The notes beneath the pieces are model-generated. The model was not told where the DNA came from, did no database searches, and worked only from the letters and a program-made list of their open reading frames with translations. DNA of 64,000 nucleotides from Nocardiopsis gilva YIM 90087 (lineage in GTDB: Bacteria > Actinomycetota > Actinomycetes > Streptosporangiales > Streptosporangiaceae). The DNA lies in NCBI RefSeq assembly GCF_002263495.1, contig NZ_CP022753.1:2914001-2978000 (forward strand), written 5' to 3'. Made by a program: the position numbers and the translations under genes. Positions 1 to 8,229 of this stretch are shown one piece after another (positions within the stretch are counted from its first letter, which is position 1; the number at the start of each line of letters is the position of its first letter).

Positions 1-1129
1 GCGTCGCCGACGCCTCCGGGAGGTCCAGGACGAGGTTGTCGATGTGGCCGGTCATGGGCAGCCCGGTGAGCCCGGCCGAGTGCCGGGTCTGGTTCAGCGC
101 GGCCAGCTCGCCGCCGGAGATCCACTCCGTGCGCCGCAGCGGAAGCCCGTTGTCGAACGCTGTGATGCGCCGCCCCGGCGCGCCGGTCAGCACGAACGGG
201 GCACACTCCAGCCCCGCGGCGGCCGGGTCGCTGTAGAGGTTCAGGGGCAGCCGCGCCAACCGCTCGCCGATCCGGGTCCCGCCATCGGCGCCGGAGAACA
301 CCGTCCGACCCTCGACCGCGTCCCGCCCGCCGTTCTCCCCGTACAGATCGATCATCAGGTCGGCGACGGCCGCCGGCGGGAGCAACGTCTCGTACCGGCC
401 CGCAGGGAGGTCCACCCGGTTCCGCGCCCACTCCATCCGCCGGTTCAGCTCCGCTCCGAGCGCCCCGGTGTCCACGTCGGTGAAGTCCCGGGTGGCCTGC
501 CCCACCCAGGTTGAGTGACCGCCCAGCACGCCCGGCGCCGCCGACTTCGCGTTCAGCTCCACCGTGCCGGTGGGCTGGTCGTGGCGCAGCCGCAGCCCGC
601 TGGATGTGCCCAGGAACGTCGAGGTCACCGCGTGCTCGGCATACCCGTAGAGCAGGTGGTGGGAGGCGGCGCAGCGATCGAACTCCCGCCCCAGCCCCGG
701 CGCGAGGTCGGCGAACACCGAGATGTCCGTGGCCGTGGGCGCGGCGTCCCAGTCGCCTCCGGCACCCGCCTCCTGCGGCGTCAGCAGCGGCTGGGCGTCC
801 TCGGCCGGGACCGCCTCGCGGCTCGCCTTCTCGGCGGCGCGGACCAGCTCCTCCAGCTCGTCCGGAGCCCCGGGGACCGCGTCCCCATCGGCCTCCGTCC
901 GCAGCCCACTGCGCTCCATCACACCCACGGACGTGCCGTGCGTCCCCTCGGTCAGCGCGATGACCGTGACGGTCCGGCCCTCGGTGACGCCGTTGGTCGT
1001 CAGCGAGTTCCCGGCCCAGCGCAGGTTCGCCGTGCTCCGTTCCTCGACCAGCACCATGCAGCCGTCGCTGCGGGACAGCTTCAGCGCACGCTCCACGACC
1101 TCCTGGGCGGTCGACGACGATCGGCTCAC
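1..1129 (-). CDS. pmbA: TldE/PmbA-type metalloprotease-like subunit (3' end outside window)
   Basis: This is the partner of TldD. In the known TldD/TldE complex, TldD carries the metal site and TldE is a structural homologue without it; the pair degrades unfolded peptides and matures some modified peptides. About 376 residues are visible, reading through to the window edge, so the C-terminus is missing. The GTG start at 1129 overlaps the tldD stop (GTGA), a classic translational-coupling arrangement. The visible sequence has the family pattern, with an N-terminal domain containing TVTVIALTEG followed by a beta-rich domain that ends near TGHIDNLVLDLPEA. No HExxxH motif is present, as expected for TldE. 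The family call is firm. The natural substrate is unknown, and no modified-peptide precursor is visible nearby. Confidence 0.88.
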   Translation of the reverse strand, partial: MSRSSSTAQEVVERALKLSRSDGCMVLVEERSTANLRWAGNSLTTNGVTEGRTVTVIALTEGTHGTSVGVMERSGLRTEADGDAVPGAPDELEELVRAAEKASREAVPAEDAQPLLTPQEAGAGGDWDAAPTATDISVFADLAPGLGREFDRCAASHHLLYGYAEHAVTSTFLGTSSGLRLRHDQPTGTVELNAKSAAPGVLGGHSTWVGQATRDFTDVDTGALGAELNRRMEWARNRVDLPAGRYETLLPPAAVADLMIDLYGENGGRDAVEGRTVFSGADGGTRIGERLARLPLNLYSDPAAAGLECAPFVLTGAPGRRITAFDNGLPLRRTEWISGGELAALNQTRHSAGLTGLPMTGHIDNLVLDLPEASAT

Positions 1130-2613
1130 TTTCCCGCCTCCTGAACCGTGTTGAGGACCCGCACATCGGAGAACAGCGCGCTCGGGCAGCCGTGGCTGAC
1201 GGCGGCCACCTGGCCGGGCTGCCCCTTGCCGCATCGGAACGTGCCGCCGAGGACGTAGGTCTGCGGACCACCGACCGCCGTCATCGCGTTCCAGAAATCG
1301 GTCGTGGTCGCCTGGTAGGCGACGTCCCGCAGCATCCCCGTGAGTCGCCCGTTCTCGATCCGGTAGAAGCGCTGCCCGGTGAACTGGAAGTTGTACCGCT
1401 GCATGTCGATCGACCAGCTGCGGTCGCCGATGATGTAGATGCCGCGCTCCACACCGGAGATGAGCTCCTCGGTGGAGGGCCCGTTCTTCGCGGGCGCCAG
1501 CGACACGTTGGCCATGCGCTGGATCGGCATGGTCGCCGGGGAGTCGGCAAACGCGCACCCGTTGGAGGCGGGCTCGCCCTGCAGCGCCGAGATACGGCGG
1601 TCGCGCTGGTAGCCGACGAGGACGCCGTCGCGCACCAGGTCGAAGGAGGACGTGGCCACGCCCTCGTCGTCGTAGCCGATGCTGGCCAGCCCGTTCTCGA
1701 CGGTCCGGTCACCGGTGACGTTCATGATGGGCGAGCCGTACTGCAGCGAGCCGAGCTTGTCCACCGTCGCGAACGAGGTCCCCGCGTAGGCGGCCTCGTA
1801 GCCCAGCGCGCGGTCCAGCTCGGTGGCGTGGCCGATGGACTCGTGGATCGTCAGCCACAGCTGGGACGGGTGGATGACCAGGTCGTAGTTGCTCGCCTCG
1901 ACACTGGGCGCGGCGAGCTTCTCGGCGAGGAGGTCGGGGAGGTCGGCCAGCTCCGCCTCGACGGTGGGCATGTACTCCCAACCGCGCCCCGCGGGCGGAG
2001 AGATCGTGCGCATGCTGTCCAGCAGGCCGTCCCGCGTGGCCAGCACCTCGGCCTCCGGAGCGATCCGCACGCGCTGCTGCGTGGTGACCGTGCCGGCGGT
2101 GTCGGCGTAGAACTTCTGTTCCTTGACCTGGGAGAGCGTCGCGTCCACGTGGTCGACGCGGGCGTCCTCCAGGAGGCGGCGGCTCCACGCGGCCAGCAGC
2201 GAGGTCTGCTCCCGCACCGGAATGCCAAAGGGGTCGACCTCGTAGGGCGATACCCAAGTGGCGTCGGGGTGGGCGGGTTCCGGGGCCAGTTCGATGCGTT
2301 CGGTGGTGACGTCGGCGGCGACCTTGGCGACCTCGATGGCGCGGGCGGCGACCGCTGTCGCCGCGTCAGGCGTCAGGTCGGTTCCGGCGGCGAATCCCCA
2401 GACGCCGTTGTGGATCACGCGTACCGCGAACCCGAGGGTGTCGGAGTCCGCGGCGGTCTCCACGGCGCCGTCGCTCAGCGAGAGCCGCCGCTCACGGACG
2501 CGTTCCAGTCGGAAGTCCGCGTGGTCGGCGCCGAGGTCGCGAGCGCGCTGGAGCGCCGCGTCGGCCAACCCGCGGAGTGGGAGGGCGAGGAAATCCGGGT
2601 CGATATCAGGCAC
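1126..2613 (-). CDS. tldD: TldD family zinc metalloprotease
   Basis: A 495-residue TldD homologue. The zinc motif HESIGHATELD (HExxxH with a downstream Glu) is intact and followed by the glycine-rich segment typical of the family. A longer frame continues to 2679, but the extra 22 residues look unlike the family. The GTG at 2613 begins VPDIDPDFLALPLRGLADA, matches the usual start and follows a GGGGA Shine-Dalgarno-like stretch. Its stop overlaps the start of the TldE gene, so the two are co-expressed and should form the TldD/TldE heterodimer in the cytoplasm. The length is close to other actinobacterial TldD proteins. Function is assigned by family knowledge; the substrate is not inferable from context. 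Confidence 0.92.
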   Translation of the reverse strand: MPDIDPDFLALPLRGLADAALQRARDLGADHADFRLERVRERRLSLSDGAVETAADSDTLGFAVRVIHNGVWGFAAGTDLTPDAATAVAARAIEVAKVAADVTTERIELAPEPAHPDATWVSPYEVDPFGIPVREQTSLLAAWSRRLLEDARVDHVDATLSQVKEQKFYADTAGTVTTQQRVRIAPEAEVLATRDGLLDSMRTISPPAGRGWEYMPTVEAELADLPDLLAEKLAAPSVEASNYDLVIHPSQLWLTIHESIGHATELDRALGYEAAYAGTSFATVDKLGSLQYGSPIMNVTGDRTVENGLASIGYDDEGVATSSFDLVRDGVLVGYQRDRRISALQGEPASNGCAFADSPATMPIQRMANVSLAPAKNGPSTEELISGVERGIYIIGDRSWSIDMQRYNFQFTGQRFYRIENGRLTGMLRDVAYQATTTDFWNAMTAVGGPQTYVLGGTFRCGKGQPGQVAAVSHGCPSALFSDVRVLNTVQEAGK

Positions 2614-2715
2614 GGTTCCCCAACTTAACGGGGGAACCGGCCGAGAACCAGAGGGCGACGCGCGCGCCGTCCTCCGCACGGGAGCCGCTGCCGTCGCTTC
2701 CCCGGGGTGCCCGGC

Positions 2716-3477
2716 TCACCCAGTGTCGGAGCCGCGCTGGACGTCGACGTGCACGTGGTCGAGGTGGCGCAGGATCTCGTTGTCCGGGTCGGGAGCGTCG
2801 TAGTCCCACCACCCGCCGGCCGAGCCGCGGACGTTCCAGATCCTGTCGTCGAAGATGACGTTGGCCAGGTGCAGCTTCTCGGCATGGGCCACCAGCCAAT
2901 GGGCGAGCAGCCAGCCCTCGCGCCTGTTCTCCTCGCTCACCGGCCGGTAGAAGACGTCGATGGCGCGGCCGTCGTAGTGCGGGGAGTCCGTGCCGTGGCC
3001 GTCGCTGATCCCGCCCGGCTCGAACCCGCCGAGGCTCTGCTCCCCGAACACCTCGGCCATCGCCGCGCGCACCCTCTCGGCGCGCGGGGTCAGCCCGGAC
3101 TCGGTGAGCCCCTCGGCGGCGAGACCGGACGTGGTGGACGCGCGGCAGGTGAGGACGGGGCCCGCGTCGCCTCGCGGCCCGTCGGCCAGGCGGCGCAGTA
3201 CGGCCTCGTCGATGGCGGACGTGTCGGGTGCGTCGGCGCCCCGTGCCCGTAGGGCCACGGCCGTGGTCGCCAGCCGGGCGTCGTCCACGGACAGCGCCAC
3301 GGTGCCGTCCTCGGTCCGCACCGAGCACGGCGGCCCCCACGGCAGCGCGGTCGCGTCGAACCCGGCGCGCTCCATCAGCCACGGACCGGCCACTACGAGT
3401 GATCCGATCAGGGCCGCTGCAACCACGAGGACCACCAGCGTCCGGCGCCCTCGGGCGCTTCGTGCGCGCATAGCCAT
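2716..3477 (-). CDS. Membrane-anchored/secreted LAS-type peptidase-like protein
   Basis: A 253-residue protein. A basic N-terminus (MAMRARSARGRRT) is followed by one hydrophobic segment (about residues 13-33), giving a signal anchor or uncleaved signal. The C-terminal part contains SPHYDGRAIDVF and, about 70 residues later, HLDHVHVDV. The H-x3-G-x2-x-D plus H-x-H spacing is the zinc-site signature of LAS metallopeptidases (M15/VanX/MepA-like), which cut peptidoglycan stem peptides. I do not recognise a named subfamily; actinobacterial relatives are usually annotated as hypothetical. It lies 102 bp from tldD in the same direction. Assignment as an extracytoplasmic peptidoglycan peptidase is inference from the motif and topology. 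Confidence 0.6.
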   Translation of the reverse strand: MAMRARSARGRRTLVVLVVAAALIGSLVVAGPWLMERAGFDATALPWGPPCSVRTEDGTVALSVDDARLATTAVALRARGADAPDTSAIDEAVLRRLADGPRGDAGPVLTCRASTTSGLAAEGLTESGLTPRAERVRAAMAEVFGEQSLGGFEPGGISDGHGTDSPHYDGRAIDVFYRPVSEENRREGWLLAHWLVAHAEKLHLANVIFDDRIWNVRGSAGGWWDYDAPDPDNEILRHLDHVHVDVQRGSDTG

Positions 3478-3524
3478 GACTCTAGTGGCTCAGGTCGGGG
3501 CGCGCGGGACCACCGGAATCGGCC

Positions 3525-4277
3525 TCACATGGCGGTCCACAGAACGAACACGCCCCCGACGATGAGGGTGAACGCCCATACGCGGTCCAGGGTGACCCAG
3601 CGCAGCCGCATGGCCCGCACACCGAGGAAGTCGTAGGCGATCAGCGCGCTCACTGCGACGGCGACGAACATCGCGGCCGTGTGCACGGCGGTGGCGAACA
3701 CGCCCAGCATCGTCAGGTCCACGAGGCTCCACCCTCCGCCCATGGCCATGGCGTCCGATGCCACTCCGGCGTCAGGTGGCGCGGAATCGGCGGCGGCGGT
3801 GTCGTGCGCGATGAGGTGGGAATGACCCGAGTGAGCCGTATGCCCGCTGTGGCCGTGGCCCGCGGTGTTGGCCTCCCCGATGTTGCCCGAGAGGATCGGC
3901 AGCAGCATCAGCCCGGCTCCGTGCATCGATGCCATCAGGAACGACCATCCGGTCAGCTGCCACAGCGACATCCGCACGTCCCGCCAGTGGAAGCTGTGCC
4001 GCGCCAGCAGCACCCACAGGCCGGCGGCGACGACCACGGCACCACCGATCACCGAAAACCAGCGAGAGACGACCAGGGAACCGGTGACCGTGATGACGAC
4101 GGTGACCAGCGCGATCGACGCCGCGTGTCCCACGGCGAGCGCCGGCACCGCCCCCAGCACCGCCGATCTTCGGCGTTCCTGAAGCCCGCGGGCGGTTGCG
4201 AGCAGCCACCCCATCGCGGGATTCACGCCGTGCAGTACGCCGAGTCCGATCAGTAGCCAAAACTGGGCGACGCTCAT
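3525..4277 (-). CDS. Polytopic membrane protein with histidine-rich loop
   Basis: A 250-residue protein with about six hydrophobic segments. The ATG at 4277 was chosen because GGGAG lies five bases upstream; an extra 13 codons to 4316 are possible but unsupported. Near the N-terminus is LGVLHGVNPAMGWLL, and mid-protein is SMHGAGLMLLPIL. Between two membrane segments lies a soluble loop rich in His and Gly (HGHSGHTAHSGHSH), suggesting metal binding. The overall plan recalls NicO/UreH or SafE-like exporters, but the exact HX4DH signature of NiCoT transporters is not present, so I leave the family open. It could export or buffer a divalent metal. It is divergent from the flavin reductase gene. 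Confidence 0.6.
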   Translation of the reverse strand: MSVAQFWLLIGLGVLHGVNPAMGWLLATARGLQERRRSAVLGAVPALAVGHAASIALVTVVITVTGSLVVSRWFSVIGGAVVVAAGLWVLLARHSFHWRDVRMSLWQLTGWSFLMASMHGAGLMLLPILSGNIGEANTAGHGHSGHTAHSGHSHLIAHDTAAADSAPPDAGVASDAMAMGGGWSLVDLTMLGVFATAVHTAAMFVAVAVSALIAYDFLGVRAMRLRWVTLDRVWAFTLIVGGVFVLWTAM

Positions 4278-4530
4278 GGGGGCTCCCGTCGCTGGGTACA
4301 CCACGGTGAGCGTCACACGAGATGATCATGCCGATCAATGGAAAGGCATGTCATTGGCCGTATCCGGCCACATATGTGAGTTGTGTCGTGGTGGTCGGCC
4401 TTGGATCGGGCATACGGTGTTGACGGCTGCGGTTGTCCCGAGAGGACCAGAGGGAGGCCGGGGCGCGACGACGGCCGAGATGGAGGCGTGCGTGCGGATA
4501 TCGCCAGTGACAGGGGCGTGGGCAGGAACG

Positions 4531-5064
4531 ATGGCCGAACCCGACCGCGCGGAGGAGCCCGAGCGGCTGCCGCGCGAGGCGGGTGTGGGCGCCGAGACGT
4601 TCCGCCGAGCCCTGGGCTCGCACGCCGCCGGGGTCGTCGTGGTGACCGCGGCTCCGGCCACCGGCCCGGTGGGCGTGACCGCGACCTCGTTCACCAGCGT
4701 GAGTCTGGACCCGCCACTGGTCTCCTTCTACATCGACGCGCGGTCGGGCACCTGGCCCGGGATCCGCGACGCGCCCGCCTTCGCGGTCAACGTCCTCTCC
4801 GAAGACCAGTGGGAGACCGCGCAGCGGTTCGCCACCAAGGGCGTCGACCGGTTCGCCCCGCCCACGCGGTGGCGGCCGGGAGCCGAGGGACTCCCGCTGA
4901 TCGAGGACGCGGTGGGACACATCCTGTGCCGCCGCCACGATCTGCTGGCCGTGGGCGACCACTGGCTCGTGGTGGGCCGCGTGGCCGCGGCGGAGGTTCA
5001 GGCCGGGGACGGCGGCCGTCCACTGCTGTACCACCGCGGCCGGTACGGGCGCTTCGAGGCCTGA
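4531..5064 (+). CDS. Flavin reductase domain protein (FMN-binding split barrel)
   Basis: A 177-residue protein that is essentially one flavin-reductase-like domain. Characteristic segments are FRRALGSHAAGVVVVTA, GVTATSFTSVSLDPPLVSF, AFAVNVLSEDQ and a C-terminal LLYHRGRYGRF. Such proteins reduce FMN/FAD with NAD(P)H for a partner monooxygenase. The reading frame is open from 4276, but the domain begins around 4560. The ATG at 4531 is preceded by AGGA and gives the normal family length; the ATG at 4480 is an alternative. No partner oxygenase is adjacent, so the electron acceptor cannot be named. It is monocistronic, divergent from the membrane protein and convergent with the OmpA/lipoprotein pair. 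Confidence 0.82.
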   Translation: MAEPDRAEEPERLPREAGVGAETFRRALGSHAAGVVVVTAAPATGPVGVTATSFTSVSLDPPLVSFYIDARSGTWPGIRDAPAFAVNVLSEDQWETAQRFATKGVDRFAPPTRWRPGAEGLPLIEDAVGHILCRRHDLLAVGDHWLVVGRVAAAEVQAGDGGRPLLYHRGRYGRFEA

Positions 5065-5120
5065 GCGGCCGGACCGACCAGAACTGGTGCAGGCGCGGGC
5101 GCGGTGCGGCGCCCGCGCTG

Positions 5121-5729
5121 CTAGGACCCCTCGAAGCTGATCTCCACGCGGCGGTTCTTCGCGCGGGCGGAGGGCATGTCGTTGCCGTCGTCGTCGGTTT
5201 CCTCGGCGACGGGATCTGAGGAGCCCTTACCAGTGGCCTCGATGTCGGGGCCGTCGGATCCGAGTTCGTCCTCCAGCGCCTTCTTCACGGCTTTGGCGCG
5301 GTCCTCGGAGAGCTTCTTGTTGTAGTCGTCGTCACCGATCCCATCGGAGTGTCCGACGACCTCGACAGTGCCCGTGACGTTCTTCAGGCGCTCGGCAACG
5401 CTCGTCAGCTGCTTCTCCGCGCCCTTGTTCAGCGTGGCCTCGTCGAACTCGAAGAGGACGTCGGCGGAGATGGTGACCGTGGTGGTCGAGCCCTCGACCT
5501 CCTCCTGCTCCAGCTCCTCAACGAAGCCCGAGGGGTCGATACCCGTGACGAACTCCGAGGGGTTGATGTCGGAGACGGAGTCCTCCACCGCGCTGCGTGA
5601 GATGTCGTTCGGATTGAGATCGCTGAAATCGGGCGGTGTCTCCGCTGCGGCGGTCCCGGACAGGGCGGCGACCAGGGCGAGAGCGGGGACCACTGTCAGC
5701 GCGCGTCGGGCCGCGCCACCGCCGCGCAT
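5121..5729 (-). CDS. OmpA-family (OmpA/MotB C-terminal domain) secreted protein
   Basis: A 202-residue protein with a signal peptide (about residues 1-29, ending near TAAAE), an acidic linker of roughly 60 residues rich in Asp, Asn and Ser, and a C-terminal OmpA-like domain. The peptidoglycan-binding signature is visible in VLFEFDEATLNKGA, VEVVGHSDGIGDDDYNKKLS, RAKAVKKAL and ARAKNRRVEISF. In Gram-positives such domains tether extracellular proteins to the wall. Its start codon overlaps the stop of the upstream lipoprotein gene (ATGA), so the two are translated together and probably act together at the cell surface. Confidence 0.87.
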   Translation of the reverse strand: MRGGGAARRALTVVPALALVAALSGTAAAETPPDFSDLNPNDISRSAVEDSVSDINPSEFVTGIDPSGFVEELEQEEVEGSTTTVTISADVLFEFDEATLNKGAEKQLTSVAERLKNVTGTVEVVGHSDGIGDDDYNKKLSEDRAKAVKKALEDELGSDGPDIEATGKGSSDPVAEETDDDGNDMPSARAKNRRVEISFEGS

Positions 5730-6304
5730 CAGGCGTCCCCCTCGGAACGGGTCACCGGCACGTTCATAATGGGCGGGAAGTCGTAGAGGTAGACATCCAT
5801 CGCCTCCGTGTTTTCCGGGGGCGCGGCGAATATAACACTCAGCTGCTTCGGCTCACCGTAGGTAAGGTCTGTGTCCCAGGGATGCGGTTCCAGGTAGTCG
5901 CCGTTGCCGTCCTTGACGATGGAATGCCGCCTCAGGTTGGCCATATCGATGAGGTGGGCGGATTCGCCGTGGCCCACATCGAAAAGCTTTCGCACGTACG
6001 GATTGCGCATAGCGCCTGAGCTCGGCTTCCCGGGCGTCACCGTGTAGTCCATCTGCAGCAGGTCCCCGCGCACGGTGAGGGAGTTGATCTCGAACTTCAC
6101 CTCCCCCTTGCCACCGTGGTAGTCGAACGTGGCCTCGCCGATGACGTTGTCCGCCTTGGGTGCGGTGCCTGGCTCCTGGGACGCCTGCCCCTGGCCCTTC
6201 TTCTCGTCCTTCTCGTCCGCGCCGTCGCCGCCGAGCATGCCGCAGCCGCTCAGCAGGGCCGCCAGCGCGACCGCGCAGACCGATGCCTTCAGGGGGGTTC
6301 GCAC
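5729..6304 (-). CDS. Lipoprotein of unknown function, paired with OmpA-like protein
   Basis: A 191-residue protein beginning MRTPLKASVCAVALAALLSGC, a clear type II signal sequence with lipobox LSGC at residues 18-21. An Asp/Glu/Lys/Gln-rich spacer follows, then a beta-rich domain of about 130 residues (FDYHGGKGEVKFEINSLTV). I do not recognise the mature domain. The stop overlaps the start of the OmpA-like gene, so both belong to a two-gene operon whose promoter should lie between 6305 and about 6356. Together they look like a surface pair, with the lipoprotein in the membrane and the OmpA domain on peptidoglycan; that arrangement is inference. Confidence 0.85.
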   Translation of the reverse strand: MRTPLKASVCAVALAALLSGCGMLGGDGADEKDEKKGQGQASQEPGTAPKADNVIGEATFDYHGGKGEVKFEINSLTVRGDLLQMDYTVTPGKPSSGAMRNPYVRKLFDVGHGESAHLIDMANLRRHSIVKDGNGDYLEPHPWDTDLTYGEPKQLSVIFAAPPENTEAMDVYLYDFPPIMNVPVTRSEGDA

Positions 6305-6356
6305 TTACTCGTTCACTCCTCAGGGGGAAAGGGGGATGAGGGTGGTGCACCGGAAA

Positions 6357-6385
6357 CGCCGGCGTCGGATGGTCCGACGCCGGCG
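6357..6385 (-). terminator. Hairpin terminator after LCP gene
   Basis: A perfect 13-bp stem (6357-6369 with 6373-6385) and 3-base loop lies just past the stop of the LCP gene and before the lipoprotein operon. On the minus strand it is followed by TTT only, the usual weak T-tract of high-GC actinobacteria. Confidence 0.75.
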
Positions 6386-6419
6386 CCCGGGAAAAGGTTC
6401 CGTCACACCTCGGGTCAGC

Positions 6420-7955
6420 CTAGGGGCAGAGGGTGTCCAGCGACGCGGCCGCATCGCCCACCTGTCGGCCGGGCGTCGTCGGCGAGGGCTCGGGGCGGCC
6501 GGAGTACTCCTGCCACTGGGTGGACTCGCCGACCTGGCTGTCGTCCTTCTTCTCTCCGCTGGGGGCGGCCGACGGGGCGGGGGAGGGCGCGTCCTTGGGG
6601 GTGCCCTTCGCCGTGTCCGGACCCTGCTTGCCCTGCTCGCCCTCCTGCTTCTGCACGGCGTCGGAGACCAGGTGCTGGATCTCCTTCCAGTCCGGGTAGG
6701 CCGTGTTCACCTGCGGCGGCGAGAGCTGGAACGTCCGCATATCGCCCTCGTTCTTGACCCGGTCGGCGAGTTCGATGAACGCGGGCAGGCGGGACGGCGG
6801 GATGTCGGTCCGCAGCGTCTGCTTGGCGGCGCCGGCCAGTGACTGGAAGCTGGTCAGGATCTTGGTCGGCTCGGCCTGCTCGGCGACGTACTTGATGAGG
6901 CAGCCCTGGCGCCCCATGCGCGTGTAGTCGTCGCTGTTGACCCGGCTGCGTCCGTACCACAGTGCCTCGTTGCCCGTGAGGACCCGGTCGCCGGGCTGCA
7001 GGATGTCGCCCCGCTGGCCGTAGGGGATCGGCTTGTCGATGTGCACCCGGATACCGCCGATGGCGTCGATGAGGCCTTCGAAGCCCTTCATGTCGACCAG
7101 CGCGTAGTAGTCGAGGTCGATGTCGAGGAGGTGGCCGATGACGCCCTTCAGGGTGTCGGCGGCGGGGTCCTTGGCGGTGGGGTCGAAGGCCAGTTCCTGC
7201 GGGTTCTCGGCGACGGTCTGGTAGACCTCGTTGAGCAGGTCGTTGAAGCCGTGCGGCGGCGGGAACCGCTTGGCGAGCGCGGTGTCCTTGGGGAACTGCG
7301 CGTTTTCCAGGTTGCGGGGGATGCCGATGAGGACGACGTCGCCGTACTCGACGTCGATGCTGGCCACCATCATCGAGTCGGTGCGCATGCCATAGCGGTT
7401 GCTGCCGGAGTCGCCACCGATCAGCAGGACGTTGACACGGGCCTGGTCGTCGCCCCAGCGGCCGGCGAGCGCGCCGTGCGGGTCATCGGGTTCCGGGCCG
7501 AACACCGAGGAGATCGCGTCGTGAGCGGTGTAGGCGCCGTAGACGACCGCCCCGGCGGGTGCGGCGATCATCAGACACAGCGCGAGCACCAGCGTCCCCC
7601 CGGCCAGCTTCACCCCCACTCCCGCGGACTCCGGCCGGGTGATGACCCATGAGTGGATGACGACGGTCATCCACAGCACGGCGATGACGAAGGCGACGGT
7701 GGCGGCGGTGAGCAGCCAGCGCCCCTGCACGGCGATGGCGGCACTCATCGTGAGGTCGCCGTGCGCCACCATGGCGGCGACGATGGCGGCCGCGATCAGG
7801 ACCAGGTAGACGCCGAGGATGACCCATCCGGCCGTTCTTCGCCCGGTACGGAGGTGTGCGAGTCCCGGAAGGACTGCGGAGCCTGCGGTCCACAACAGCG
7901 CACGACCAGTGCCGGCAGGGCGGCTCTCCTTCTCCTTCTGCCGTCCTGCTGCCAT
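6420..7955 (-). CDS. LytR-CpsA-Psr (LCP) family cell-wall glycopolymer ligase
   Basis: A 511-residue protein. LCP enzymes transfer undecaprenyl-linked glycopolymers to peptidoglycan outside the membrane. The ATG at 7955 is preceded by AAGGA five bases upstream; the frame extends to 8111, but that part is not conserved-looking. The N-terminus is cytoplasmic and basic (RQKEKESRPAG). Several hydrophobic segments follow to about residue 155, more than the single anchor of a minimal LCP protein. The LCP domain includes VNVLLIGGDSG, RTDSMMVASID, VVLIGIPRNL and GGIRVHIDKPIPY, with Arg/Asp residues at expected positions. The last 80 residues are Pro/Ser/Lys-rich and low in complexity. It is transcribed alone, divergent from the Lrp regulator. 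Confidence 0.9.
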   Translation of the reverse strand: MAAGRQKEKESRPAGTGRALLWTAGSAVLPGLAHLRTGRRTAGWVILGVYLVLIAAAIVAAMVAHGDLTMSAAIAVQGRWLLTAATVAFVIAVLWMTVVIHSWVITRPESAGVGVKLAGGTLVLALCLMIAAPAGAVVYGAYTAHDAISSVFGPEPDDPHGALAGRWGDDQARVNVLLIGGDSGSNRYGMRTDSMMVASIDVEYGDVVLIGIPRNLENAQFPKDTALAKRFPPPHGFNDLLNEVYQTVAENPQELAFDPTAKDPAADTLKGVIGHLLDIDLDYYALVDMKGFEGLIDAIGGIRVHIDKPIPYGQRGDILQPGDRVLTGNEALWYGRSRVNSDDYTRMGRQGCLIKYVAEQAEPTKILTSFQSLAGAAKQTLRTDIPPSRLPAFIELADRVKNEGDMRTFQLSPPQVNTAYPDWKEIQHLVSDAVQKQEGEQGKQGPDTAKGTPKDAPSPAPSAAPSGEKKDDSQVGESTQWQEYSGRPEPSPTTPGRQVGDAAASLDTLCP

Positions 7956-8229
7956 AGTCGTCCTTTCTGTTGGTCGTAAGCATGTCCGGATGCCGCCGAC
8001 CCATACATCTCCGGGTTGCGACATTCCGGAGATACAGTGTCTCGCTTTGCCGGAGTTGTTCGCACACGGGTGCCCGGCGAGAGCATGTTCGGATGATGTC
8101 CAACATGTCACGCGGGGGGCTCTAATGTCCTGTTCTCCGCGTGTCGCGAGCCAAAGTAGTCCTTGTTTCTTTCGTGATCAGTAGTTAAGTGACGCTACAA
8201 CTGCCATGATCTGGCCGCAGGAGGGGGCG

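Noticed and set aside
4355-4370. TGGCCG-TATC-CGGCCA dyad between membrane protein and flavin reductase genes
   Set aside because: Short GC-rich dyads are frequent by chance at this base composition; position and symmetry are not enough to call an operator.
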